Shown here: positions 7,802-13,335 of the stretch, piece by piece
How the letters are laid out: the number at the start of each line of letters is the position of its first letter
How positions within the stretch are numbered: the first letter of the stretch is position 1
Assembly: GCA_937875245.1 (NCBI GenBank)
Contig: CALNCH010000318.1
Coordinates: forward strand, 1 to 13,335
Direction of reading: 5' to 3'
Length of the DNA stretch: 13,335 bases
Source of the DNA: an uncultured Spirochaetaceae bacterium
GTDB lineage: Bacteria > Spirochaetota > Spirochaetia > Treponematales > Treponemataceae
Notes under the pieces: generated by a model
Seen by the model: the letters and a program-made list of their open reading frames with translations, nothing else
Database searches by the model: none
Told to the model about the DNA's origin: nothing
Made by a program: the position numbers and the translations under genes

Positions 7802-7839
7802 AAAACAAAAAGGACTTCCAAAAAGTCCCTTTTGTTTTT
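7802..7839 (+). terminator. Rho-independent terminator of the importer operon
   Basis: A 16-pair stem with one A-C mismatch: AAAACAAAAAGGACTT (7802-7817), loop CCAAA, AAGTCCCTTTTGTTTT (7823-7838), then T. It ends transcription 43 bases after the permease 2 stop. The right arm overlaps the promoter of the ROK gene. Confidence 0.8.
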
Positions 7840-7844
7840 ATACT
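7816..7844 (+). promoter_or_regulatory. Promoter of the ROK regulator gene
   Basis: TATACT (7839-7844) is a strong -10; the best -35 at 17 bases is TTCCAA (7816-7821), which is poor. Eight bases separate the -10 box from the ATG at 7853, and there is no Shine-Dalgarno. The -35 lies in the terminator stem, so transcription from the importer operon may affect this promoter. Confidence 0.45.
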
Positions 7845-7852
7845 CATACAAC

Positions 7853-9085
7853 ATGAGAATTAATAACAACAATTTCCAAAAGAATTCCAATATTTCCAGA
7901 ATTATTGAAGAAATATGGAAAAAAAGTAAAATTAGTCGCATTGACATAGCTCGTGAATTAAATCTATATCGATCTACTGTATCAAATATTATTAATTCTC
8001 TATTAGATAACAAAATTATTTTAGAAACTGAAGAAGGGGTTTCTCTACCTCAGGGAGGCAGAAAACCAATCTACCTTTCAATGAATCCTCAATTTGGATG
8101 TATTATTGGAATAGAAATACAGCCACATAATTACAGGTCTGTTGCAGTAAATTTATTTGGAGATATGCTGTTCAGCAAAGAAGGTACTATTCCAGAAGAC
8201 ATTAGTGATGATGATAATCATGAAAAGGCATTTGTATCAATAATTGACTGGATTATGTTACAAATTGCATCTGAAATAAAAGACTTACAACTACCACCCT
8301 TAGGAATCTGTTTTGGAATTCCTGGTATTGTTAATGTTGATCAAGGAATTATCATTCGATCTGATCCTTTCTTTTTAAAAAATTATGATTTTTCTAAACA
8401 GTTTGATATGCGCTATAACCTACCCGTTCTCATTGAAAATGATGCCAACTGTTGTGCGTGGTTACAATTAACTGCAAATCGACAAAGTAATTTAAGAGAT
8501 TTTATCAGTGTATTAGCTGAATATCATACCGAACAAACCCTACCTAAAGGACAAGATAAAAAAAGAGCGGGTATGGGTGTTGGTTTAGCCATTGCTTTGG
8601 AAGGTAAAGTTCGCTATGGAAAAAATTATGGTATGGGTGAATTTATTTCCATTTCTTGGAATGAAGAGCAATTAGGACAAACAGGATTACCTGATGAAGT
8701 TATGAAAAACACCAATGAAGATGATGAATGTTTTACTCAATGGGGTATAGACTTATGTAATTCTTTAACCCTTTTTATACCACTTATAGCTCCTGAAAAA
8801 CTCTTTATTCATGGACTCCACGGCCACAAAACTCAATTATTAGAAAAAATAGCTGCCACCAAAGTTCCTCAGTTACAAAAGATTTTAGAAATAACTAATT
8901 GCACCCTTGTCATTTCAGATGATACGAATTATGAAATAGCTTTAGGGGCCGCAAGTATGTTTTTACAAAAACTCTTTTCAGTTCCAGATATGAACGAAGT
9001 AGACTCTCAATCTCGTTTCGACTGGGATGCTGTTTTTGAAATAGCTCACCGAAAAAATAATACCGCTACCGTAGTATCTTTTTAA
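7853..9085 (+). CDS. ROK-family transcriptional repressor (NagC/XylR type)
   Basis: A 410-residue regulator. Residues 14-56 form a winged helix with the helix-turn-helix SRIDIARELNLYRSTVSNIINSL; GGRKPI (68-73) is the usual wing-linker motif. Residues 82-375 are a sugar-kinase-like ROK domain with ENDANCCA (195-202), GAGMGVGL-type loop (RAGMGVGLA, 238-246) and a C-terminal NYEIALGAA. The phosphate-loop DxGxT is replaced by GIEIQP (86-91), so no kinase activity is expected. The GHxxxxCxCGxxGCxE zinc site that should follow about residue 260 is absent. I start at the ATG at 7853; an in-frame TTG at 7832 lies inside the terminator. It probably represses the importer operon and the GH3 gene on either side through the shared inverted repeats. 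Confidence 0.88.
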   Translation: MRINNNNFQKNSNISRIIEEIWKKSKISRIDIARELNLYRSTVSNIINSLLDNKIILETEEGVSLPQGGRKPIYLSMNPQFGCIIGIEIQPHNYRSVAVNLFGDMLFSKEGTIPEDISDDDNHEKAFVSIIDWIMLQIASEIKDLQLPPLGICFGIPGIVNVDQGIIIRSDPFFLKNYDFSKQFDMRYNLPVLIENDANCCAWLQLTANRQSNLRDFISVLAEYHTEQTLPKGQDKKRAGMGVGLAIALEGKVRYGKNYGMGEFISISWNEEQLGQTGLPDEVMKNTNEDDECFTQWGIDLCNSLTLFIPLIAPEKLFIHGLHGHKTQLLEKIAATKVPQLQKILEITNCTLVISDDTNYEIALGAASMFLQKLFSVPDMNEVDSQSRFDWDAVFEIAHRKNNTATVVSF

Positions 9086-9150
9086 TTAATAAAGGAATGA
9101 GTCACGTGCAAAAGGTAACAGACTGTTAAAATTGCCTCGAATGCTTGCAT

Positions 9151-9178
9151 TTGATTTTATTGTGTGTTATATTAATAT
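9151..9178 (+). promoter_or_regulatory. Promoter of the GH3 gene
   Basis: TTGATT (9151-9156) and TAATAT (9173-9178) are 16 bases apart. The -10 box ends two bases before the GTTTGTACA arm, the same geometry as the importer promoter. The expected start falls in the operator. Confidence 0.65.
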
Positions 9179-9208
9179 TAGTTTGTACATTGATTGTACA
9201 AACTAATA
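9176..9208. promoter_or_regulatory. ROK-type operator of the GH3 gene
   Basis: A perfect inverted repeat with 14-base arms, TATTAGTTTGTACA (9176-9189) and TGTACAAACTAATA (9195-9208), around TTGAT. The core 23 bases (9181-9203) match the importer operator at 21 positions. It covers the end of the -10 box and the transcription start, so binding should block the promoter. Confidence 0.8.
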
Positions 9209-9234
9209 AAATAAACCTTGCTGAGGAATATCAA

Positions 9235-10905
9235 ATGAATGTAACTGATAAGATCAAATCTCTTTCTTTGGAAGAAAGAGCTGGACAACTTGTTATGTCA
9301 AGTTTTTCTGGTCAATGGGAAGTACCAGAAAACACATTAAACTTACTTGAAAAAGGTGCTATCGGATCAATTCTGTATTTTTCTGGATGTAACGTAGTTG
9401 ATAGTATTCAACTTCGGGACTTAACCACAAAGGTATTTACTGCTGCAAAAAAATCAAAAGCTAAGATAAAACCCTTTATTGCCATTGACCAAGAAGGTGG
9501 GCAATTAGCCCCTATTACAAAAGAATTTGCCATTGGTCCTGGTAACATGGCACTAGGTGCAATTCGTGAAAATGGTATTATGTTTGCTTATAAAATGGGT
9601 AAAAGTACAGGAGAAGAATTAGCTTCTATTGGTATTAATACTTGTTTTGCACCAGTGGTTGATCTTTGTTTTGAAGAAGGGCTTCCAGTAAAAGATAATC
9701 GCTATTTTGGCAGTAATCCAAAACAGACTGGAGAATTAGCAGCAGCCTTTACCAAGGGTTTACAGGAAGCTGGAATTATTGCTTGTGCAAAACACTTTCC
9801 TGGCCAACGAAATGTTGATATTGATAGTCATTTTGAATTAGACGTTGTACCACATACCTTTGAACAACTATCATCCAGAGAATGGATACCTTTTAAAAAT
9901 ACCATCGAAGCCGATGTGGGCATGATGATGACATTACACGCTTCCTTCCCCAACCTAGACCCAAGTAATACTCCTGCCACTCTTTCACCTGTAATATTAC
10001 AAGAATACCTACGAAATCGTTTAGGATACAAAGGCTTGATTGTCACAGATGATATCCAGATGAAACCAATTAAAGATACCTATGGTATTCAAGGAGCATT
10101 GATAAAAGCAATAAATGCAGGGGTTAACCAAATTATTGTTTCAGGAGGAGTTGATAATGCCAATATAATTATTGCAGATGCAGTTCGTTCTGGAGATATT
10201 TCAGAAGATATACTGAACGCTGCCTGTGAAAAAGTACTTGAATATAAAGAAAAATATCATATTTCTTTTGAAGAAAAGCATCTTTCAGAGACAGCTGTTG
10301 GTAGCCCGGTAACAAAAGAACACATTGATAGCATTCAAGAAGCTGCTGATTCTTCTATCACCCTTATCAAAAATCAGGAACAACTATTACCCTTTAGTAC
10401 AAAAAATAGTAAAAAACGAATAGCCATTTTGAGACCAACTTATGGCCGACTCATGATGAGCGATAATACGAACTTTTACACACACACCTTCAAAGATATT
10501 TTCAGTGAATACTTTGATAATGTAAGTGAATATGTATATGGGTTAGATCCAAGTGATGTTGAAATTTTAGGAGCTTGTGATTGGGCTTTTATGGCTGATT
10601 ATGTAATTATCTGTACATATAATGCATATCAACATGAAAAACAGATTAAGTTGTTTAATGCCTGTTATGAATATTCCGGAAAAGAAAAAACAGTTGCAGT
10701 AGCCCTTCGTAGCCCAGAAGATGTAACTGCTATACATAAAGAAGTACAAACACTTCTCCTAACTTATGGGGTGGCAGAATGTAGTATTCACGCATTAGCA
10801 AAAACTATTGCAGGAATAAACACACCTTCTGGTATTCTCCCTGTTGGCGTTGGAATGAAAACAACAACCCCCTACCCTGCTGGTACTGGATTATCTCATT
10901 TCTAG
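9235..10905 (+). CDS. GH3 beta-N-acetylglucosaminidase, NagZ-like
   Basis: A 556-residue cytoplasmic exo-enzyme acting on terminal beta-GlcNAc. Residues 1-345 are the TIM barrel: IDQEGGQ (84-90), DNRYFG (154-159), KHFPGQRNVDIDSH (186-199, general acid dyad D197/H199) and GLIVTDDIQM (267-276, nucleophile D272 by homology with NagZ). Residues from about 380 form the second alpha/beta domain, as in the two-domain Bacillus type. Usual NagZ has KHFPGHG and DQEGGRV; here the residues after KHFPG are Q-R and the Arg after DQEGG is Q. The start is the ATG at 9235, with TGAGGA at 9222-9227; an upstream in-frame ATG at 9145 would translate the promoter and operator. It has its own promoter and operator downstream of the ROK gene. 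Confidence 0.88.
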   Translation: MNVTDKIKSLSLEERAGQLVMSSFSGQWEVPENTLNLLEKGAIGSILYFSGCNVVDSIQLRDLTTKVFTAAKKSKAKIKPFIAIDQEGGQLAPITKEFAIGPGNMALGAIRENGIMFAYKMGKSTGEELASIGINTCFAPVVDLCFEEGLPVKDNRYFGSNPKQTGELAAAFTKGLQEAGIIACAKHFPGQRNVDIDSHFELDVVPHTFEQLSSREWIPFKNTIEADVGMMMTLHASFPNLDPSNTPATLSPVILQEYLRNRLGYKGLIVTDDIQMKPIKDTYGIQGALIKAINAGVNQIIVSGGVDNANIIIADAVRSGDISEDILNAACEKVLEYKEKYHISFEEKHLSETAVGSPVTKEHIDSIQEAADSSITLIKNQEQLLPFSTKNSKKRIAILRPTYGRLMMSDNTNFYTHTFKDIFSEYFDNVSEYVYGLDPSDVEILGACDWAFMADYVIICTYNAYQHEKQIKLFNACYEYSGKEKTVAVALRSPEDVTAIHKEVQTLLLTYGVAECSIHALAKTIAGINTPSGILPVGVGMKTTTPYPAGTGLSHF

Positions 10906-10908
10906 TAT

Positions 10909-10959
10909 AAAAAAGGCACCTCCTAAAATTGAACCATATTTGTCCAGTTTTAGGGGTGC
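10909..10959 (-). terminator. Terminator of the epimerase gene, possibly bidirectional
   Basis: GCACC and CCTAAAA (10916-10928, with T10921 bulged) pair with TTTTAGG and GGTGC (10948-10959); the loop is 19 bases. On the minus strand the stem is followed by six T residues (10914-10909), so it terminates the epimerase transcript. The same stem follows the GH3 stop on the plus strand, but without a T-run. Confidence 0.7.
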
Positions 10960-10975
10960 ACTTCATATCTAGCCT

Positions 10976-10995
10976 GTAGGTAAAAAATTACCTAC
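10976..10995. repeat. Perfect 8-base hairpin after the epimerase stop
   Basis: GTAGGTAA (10976-10983), four-base loop, TTACCTAC (10988-10995), placed two bases beyond the epimerase stop codon. There is no T-run on either side of the stem, so it may be a 3'-end stabilising hairpin in addition to the terminator further on. Confidence 0.45.
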
Positions 10996-10997
10996 TC

Positions 10998-12209
10998 TTA
11001 TAAAGTAGAAAAGCCACGGTTAATAAGCTCTAAACACATTCTTCCATTGTGATAGGGACATTTCCATGCTTCAGTAATAGGACTTTCCATATCGGGTTTT
11101 CCGTCTAAATCCACACTTCTAAACCATTCGCTATTAGGTCTTTTATCAACAAGCTGAGTTTCAATTACATGTAATACTTCTTTAGCTGCCTCCAAAAAGC
11201 GGTTATCGTTGTTTTTCGAATATTCATTAACAAAGCCTAACACGGCTTCTGCTTGAGCCCACCATTCTCGTTGAGTATCAACTCTTTCTCCAATTCTCTG
11301 ATACAAAACACCACCTGACACAAGAGCCTTTTCTCGAATTGTATCAGCAAGATTAGAATCTATTAGGCGTATAGATTCTCCTAATTTTCGCACTTGAGGA
11401 GGTATATAACTTTGAGTAGAAATATAGGAATCTTCTAATACATCCATGGCATAATCTACTAACCAAGAAGATTCAATATCATGCCCATAAGAATGATAAT
11501 CTGCAATGGAATTCATTTTTTCATCAAAAAAAACTTCAAAACGTTTTTCTTCAGAATTATATAACTTATCCCGAACCAACTCTAATGTTCGTTGCAAAGC
11601 TCTTTGTACTGCAGGATGTGTATCGGCTACCAGTAATTCTGCATAGGCTTCTAATACATGAAGAATTGTGTTCATACTTTTTTTTGCCACAATTCCTTGA
11701 TCACAGATGGCACTTTCAACTTCCTTTTTCCATTCACTATCAAAGGCTTCTAAATATCCATAAGAATCACGACACCAAGTTTCAATGGTAGAAAATAACG
11801 AATATGCTAATTCTAAGGCTTCTGGGTTTTTTGTAGCCTGATAATAAGCTGAAAGACCATAAATTCCAAAGGCTTGATTATAGGTATTTTTTGTTGAATC
11901 AGCTGGGGTTCCATCAGAATGTACCATCCAATAAAGACCACCATTTTTGGTGTCAAAACAATAATTTTTAATAAATTGATAAGCATGAGTAGCCATTTGT
12001 AAATGAGCTTCGCCACCTAGAGTCATATATACAGTGGAATAAAACCACAAAATTCTACTGTGTAATATAACCCCTTTATCTTCATCTTTATGAACTTGTA
12101 AATCTTTTGTGGATACATAACCATAAAATCCACCATTTTTTGATTCTTTTAAATTATTCCAATAAGGAATAATAATTGTTTCCAGATGTTCCTTTGCATT
12201 AAATCCCAT
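10998..12209 (-). CDS. Cellobiose 2-epimerase (AGE superfamily)
   Basis: A 403-residue cytoplasmic (alpha/alpha)6-barrel enzyme that interconverts the reducing-end glucose of beta-1,4 disaccharides (cellobiose, lactose) with mannose. Seen: KGVILHSRILWFYS (45-58), NTYNQAFGIYGLSAYY (108-123), MNTILHVLEAYAELL (179-193), YHSYGHDIESSWL (238-250) and the C-terminal WKCPYHNGRM (382-391). H184, H243 and H387 correspond to the catalytic and substrate histidines H184, H243 and H374 of the Ruminococcus albus enzyme (numbers recalled). GAGGTG (12219-12214) precedes the ATG. Related loci usually carry a GH130 mannosylglucose phosphorylase; none is here. It has its own promoter and no ROK-type operator, so it may respond to a different signal. 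An N-acylglucosamine 2-epimerase is the less likely alternative. Confidence 0.88.
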   Translation of the reverse strand: MGFNAKEHLETIIIPYWNNLKESKNGGFYGYVSTKDLQVHKDEDKGVILHSRILWFYSTVYMTLGGEAHLQMATHAYQFIKNYCFDTKNGGLYWMVHSDGTPADSTKNTYNQAFGIYGLSAYYQATKNPEALELAYSLFSTIETWCRDSYGYLEAFDSEWKKEVESAICDQGIVAKKSMNTILHVLEAYAELLVADTHPAVQRALQRTLELVRDKLYNSEEKRFEVFFDEKMNSIADYHSYGHDIESSWLVDYAMDVLEDSYISTQSYIPPQVRKLGESIRLIDSNLADTIREKALVSGGVLYQRIGERVDTQREWWAQAEAVLGFVNEYSKNNDNRFLEAAKEVLHVIETQLVDKRPNSEWFRSVDLDGKPDMESPITEAWKCPYHNGRMCLELINRGFSTL

Positions 12210-12226
12210 TTCTACACCTCGATAAA

Positions 12227-12256
12227 ATACTACCTTAGGTTGGTTGACTTTGTCAA
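12227..12256 (-). promoter_or_regulatory. Promoter of the epimerase gene with palindromic -35
   Basis: On the minus strand TTGACA (12256-12251) and TAGTAT (12232-12227) are 18 bases apart. The start falls near 12220, leaving a leader of about ten bases that holds GAGGTG. The -35 box is part of a perfect palindrome, TTGAC-TTT-GTCAA (12244-12256), a possible operator. Confidence 0.6.
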
Positions 12257-12282
12257 TTTATCCCAGAGAAAGATGTTCTCGT

Positions 12283-12296
12283 AGATAATATTATCT
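12283..12296. repeat. 14-base perfect palindrome upstream of the epimerase promoter
   Basis: AGATAATATTATCT, with no loop, lies about 27 bases upstream of the epimerase -35 box and 29 bases beyond the GntR stop codon. It could be an activator site or the end of the GntR transcript. It has no T-run. Confidence 0.35.
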
Positions 12297-12324
12297 GAGC
12301 CTCTTGGAAAATTGCCTCTACTAC

Positions 12325-13029
12325 TTAAAAATAAATTTTTCTTGCGCCGTAAATGGTGTTTTCCACAGTGTTTGTAATGCTTTCGATAGCTTTTTGGGTG
12401 TTTCTTTTTTGTATTTCGGTAAAAAGTTCCAGTGTATTTTGGTATAGCGTTTCTATGCCATGAAGAGAGCAAAATCGTACCCACAAAGTGATAACTAGGG
12501 TTTTAAAAGAGGAAAACAAAAGGGGCAAAAGCATATTGCCAGAAAAATAGGCAAGATCGTGCTGAAAAGCAAAGGCATGCTCAGCTGCTTGTTCAAAATT
12601 TGTTCCATCTTTGATATGTGTAAGGTGAGTGTGTAAAATTTCTATTTGTTCGTCAGTAATCTGTGGGACACAGAGATTTATGGCCAAAATATCTAGGGAT
12701 ATTCGTAATTCCAAAATTGATTTTATTTCGTCATCTCGGAGTATACCTCCGTTGTAGTTCATAATAGCGTTAAAGGTTTCCAGCGTTCCTTCTTTACGAT
12801 AGTCAGCAACAAATGTGCCAACCCGGGGTTTAATATATAAAAAACCCATTCGTGTTAATTCTGCAATCCCACTATTTATAACGGCACGACTTACTTCCAT
12901 GCTGGTTGCAAGCTCCCGTTCTGGTGGAAGTTTGCTTCCGATTGGCAATTTTCCCGATAAAATAAGTGTTTGTATTTCTTTTATGAATAATTCTTTTAAA
13001 CTTGGAGATGCTAATTTTGTAAATTCCAT
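12325..13029 (-). CDS. GntR-family regulator, FadR subfamily
   Basis: A 234-residue repressor. Residues 13-74 are the GntR winged helix: EIQTLILSGKLPIGSKLPPERELA, then VSRAVINSGIAELTRMGFLYIKPRVGTFV. Residues 98-225 are an all-helical FCD-type ligand domain (ELRISLDILAINLC, FQHDLAYFSGN), but the usual Asp/His metal ligands are not clearly present. The FadR branch often senses uronates, lactate or other carboxylates; the effector here is unknown. AAGGA stands about nine bases before the ATG. The TGGT-ATA-ACCA operator in its own leader and before the divergent gene at 13308 points to autoregulation and joint control. No such site precedes the adjacent epimerase. Confidence 0.88.
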   Translation of the reverse strand: MEFTKLASPSLKELFIKEIQTLILSGKLPIGSKLPPERELATSMEVSRAVINSGIAELTRMGFLYIKPRVGTFVADYRKEGTLETFNAIMNYNGGILRDDEIKSILELRISLDILAINLCVPQITDEQIEILHTHLTHIKDGTNFEQAAEHAFAFQHDLAYFSGNMLLPLLFSSFKTLVITLWVRFCSLHGIETLYQNTLELFTEIQKRNTQKAIESITNTVENTIYGARKIYF

Positions 13030-13044
13030 GTTGTATTCCTTGTT

Positions 13045-13064
13045 CTGGTATAACCACGTACCAG
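13045..13064. promoter_or_regulatory. FadR-type operator in the GntR leader
   Basis: CTGGTA (13045-13050) and TACCAG (13059-13064) form an outer inverted repeat. The core TGGT-ATA-ACCA (13046-13056) fits the TNGT-N3-ACNA pattern of FadR-subfamily sites. CTGGTATAACCACG (13045-13058) is repeated exactly at 13271-13284. It lies just downstream of the GntR -10 box. Confidence 0.7.
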
Positions 13065-13073
13065 TTTTTTTTA

Positions 13074-13102
13074 AATATATCTGAAGAAGGTGATTTATGC
13101 AA
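13074..13102 (-). promoter_or_regulatory. Promoter of the GntR gene
   Basis: On the minus strand TTGCAT (13102-13097) and TATATT (13079-13074) are 17 bases apart. The start would fall near 13067, so the operator at 13045-13064 lies in the first transcribed bases. Confidence 0.45.
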
Positions 13103-13198
13103 TGTAGAGAGTATATTAGTTTCTATTAAAATAGATATTGTTTTTGAAATTGCCTTTTTACACCTATAAAAAGTCTCATTTTTAATCAATTTTTTAGT

Positions 13199-13218
13199 AT
13201 CTATAGTTTTTTATAGAT
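13199..13218. repeat. Small hairpin touching the -35 of the divergent promoter
   Basis: ATCTATA (13199-13205), six-base loop, TATAGAT (13212-13218). It ends at the first base of the -35 box of the rightward promoter. It may be chance in AT-rich DNA. Confidence 0.25.
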
Positions 13219-13246
13219 TGACCAACTTAAAAAGTCGTGGTAATAT
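13218..13246 (+). promoter_or_regulatory. Promoter of the gene starting at 13308
   Basis: TTGACC (13218-13223) and TAATAT (13241-13246) are 17 bases apart. The start near 13253 leaves a leader of about 55 bases, which contains the second FadR-type operator. Confidence 0.6.
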
Positions 13247-13270
13247 TCTCGATAAACAACCTGTGGTACT

Positions 13271-13284
13271 CTGGTATAACCACG
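13271..13284. promoter_or_regulatory. FadR-type operator before the divergent gene
   Basis: An exact copy of the 14 bases CTGGTATAACCACG found in the GntR leader, with the core TGGT-ATA-ACCA at 13272-13282. It lies about 20 bases downstream of the expected transcription start, so the bound regulator would act as a roadblock or repressor. Confidence 0.7.
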
Positions 13285-13307
13285 GAGTATCTTGAGGAGA
13301 TGTAGGT

Positions 13308-13335
13308 ATGAAAGAGTTTAAAGTTATTTCTATAA
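13308..13335 (+). CDS. 5' end of a GntR-controlled gene (partial)
   Basis: The ATG at 13308 follows GAGGAG (13294-13299) at eight bases and opens a frame reading MKEFKVISI to the window edge. Nine codons are too few to name a product. Its promoter and FadR-type operator make it the probable first gene of the unit controlled by the neighbouring GntR protein. Confidence 0.65.

Noticed and set aside
7832..7852. TTG start for the ROK gene
   Set aside because: It lies inside the right arm of the importer terminator and upstream of the likely transcription start; the ATG at 7853 precedes the conserved winged helix.
7699..8013. 104-codon minus-strand hydrophobic frame
   Set aside because: An antisense reading across the permease end, the terminator and the ROK start; nothing conserved.
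9097..9129. Ten-codon frame MSHVQKVTDC between the ROK and GH3 genes
   Set aside because: AAAGGA touches the ATG with no spacing, and the frame has no features.
12230..12484. 84-codon minus-strand frame overlapping the GntR gene
   Set aside because: An out-of-frame reading of the GntR 3' end and the intergenic region, rich in Lys, His and Asn, with no family resemblance.
12872..13189. 105-codon minus-strand frame upstream of and across the GntR start
   Set aside because: It runs through the GntR promoter and operator and out of frame into the regulator gene; low-complexity composition.
1..13335. CRISPR arrays, insertion sequences, tRNA or rRNA genes, riboswitches
   Set aside because: No regularly spaced repeats, transposase-like frames or terminal repeats were seen by eye, and no recognisable structured-RNA signatures.

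Overview
The window is AT-rich, gene-dense bacterial DNA with sigma-70 style promoters close to the E. coli consensus. A spirochaete of the Treponema group fits best. The reasons are the substrate-binding lipoprotein with a loose VVGC lipobox, a stand-alone Gx-family membrane protein, and an ABC sugar importer with no ATPase of its own. This is inference from protein character, and a Firmicute cannot be excluded from sequence alone.

Layout. Positions 2-73 hold the 3' end of a charged protein (+). It converges on a Gx/HepS-I-type membrane protein (118-642, -). Next come two minus-strand cytoplasmic glycoside enzymes, a GH94 phosphorylase (668-2782) and a GH20 beta-hexosaminidase (2853-4391). 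Diverging from GH20 is an ABC importer operon: a lipoprotein binding protein (4585-5919), an intra-operon terminator, and two permeases (6004-6903, 6905-7759). A strong terminator then leads into a ROK-family repressor (7853-9085). A NagZ-like GH3 beta-N-acetylglucosaminidase follows (9235-10905). It converges on a cellobiose 2-epimerase (10998-12209, -), which is followed by a FadR-type GntR regulator (12325-13029, -). The window ends in the first nine codons of a divergent gene (13308 onward, +).

Working together. The importer brings in a beta-linked oligosaccharide. GH20 and GH3 can remove terminal GlcNAc-type residues inside the cell. GH94 phosphorolyses a disaccharide to sugar-1-phosphate, and the 2-epimerase converts a gluco-disaccharide reducing end to manno. 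The exact substrate is not readable from the sequence, but GlcNAc-containing oligosaccharides are the best guess.

Regulation is the clearest part of the window. A near-identical inverted repeat, GTTTGTACA-N5-TGTACAAAC, lies exactly two bases downstream of the -10 box of both the importer operon and the GH3 gene. A degenerate copy abuts the -35 box of the GH94 gene. The ROK protein encoded between the two good sites is the natural ligand-responsive repressor. A second circuit is visible at the right end, where the FadR-type sequence TGGT-ATA-ACCA occurs in the GntR gene's own leader and again upstream of the divergent gene. Three genes (GH94, GH20, ROK) have no Shine-Dalgarno sequence, and their -10 boxes lie only 7-8 bases before the ATG, which suggests leaderless mRNAs. 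No mobile element, CRISPR array, tRNA or rRNA was seen, and no intergenic stretch exceeds 300 bases.
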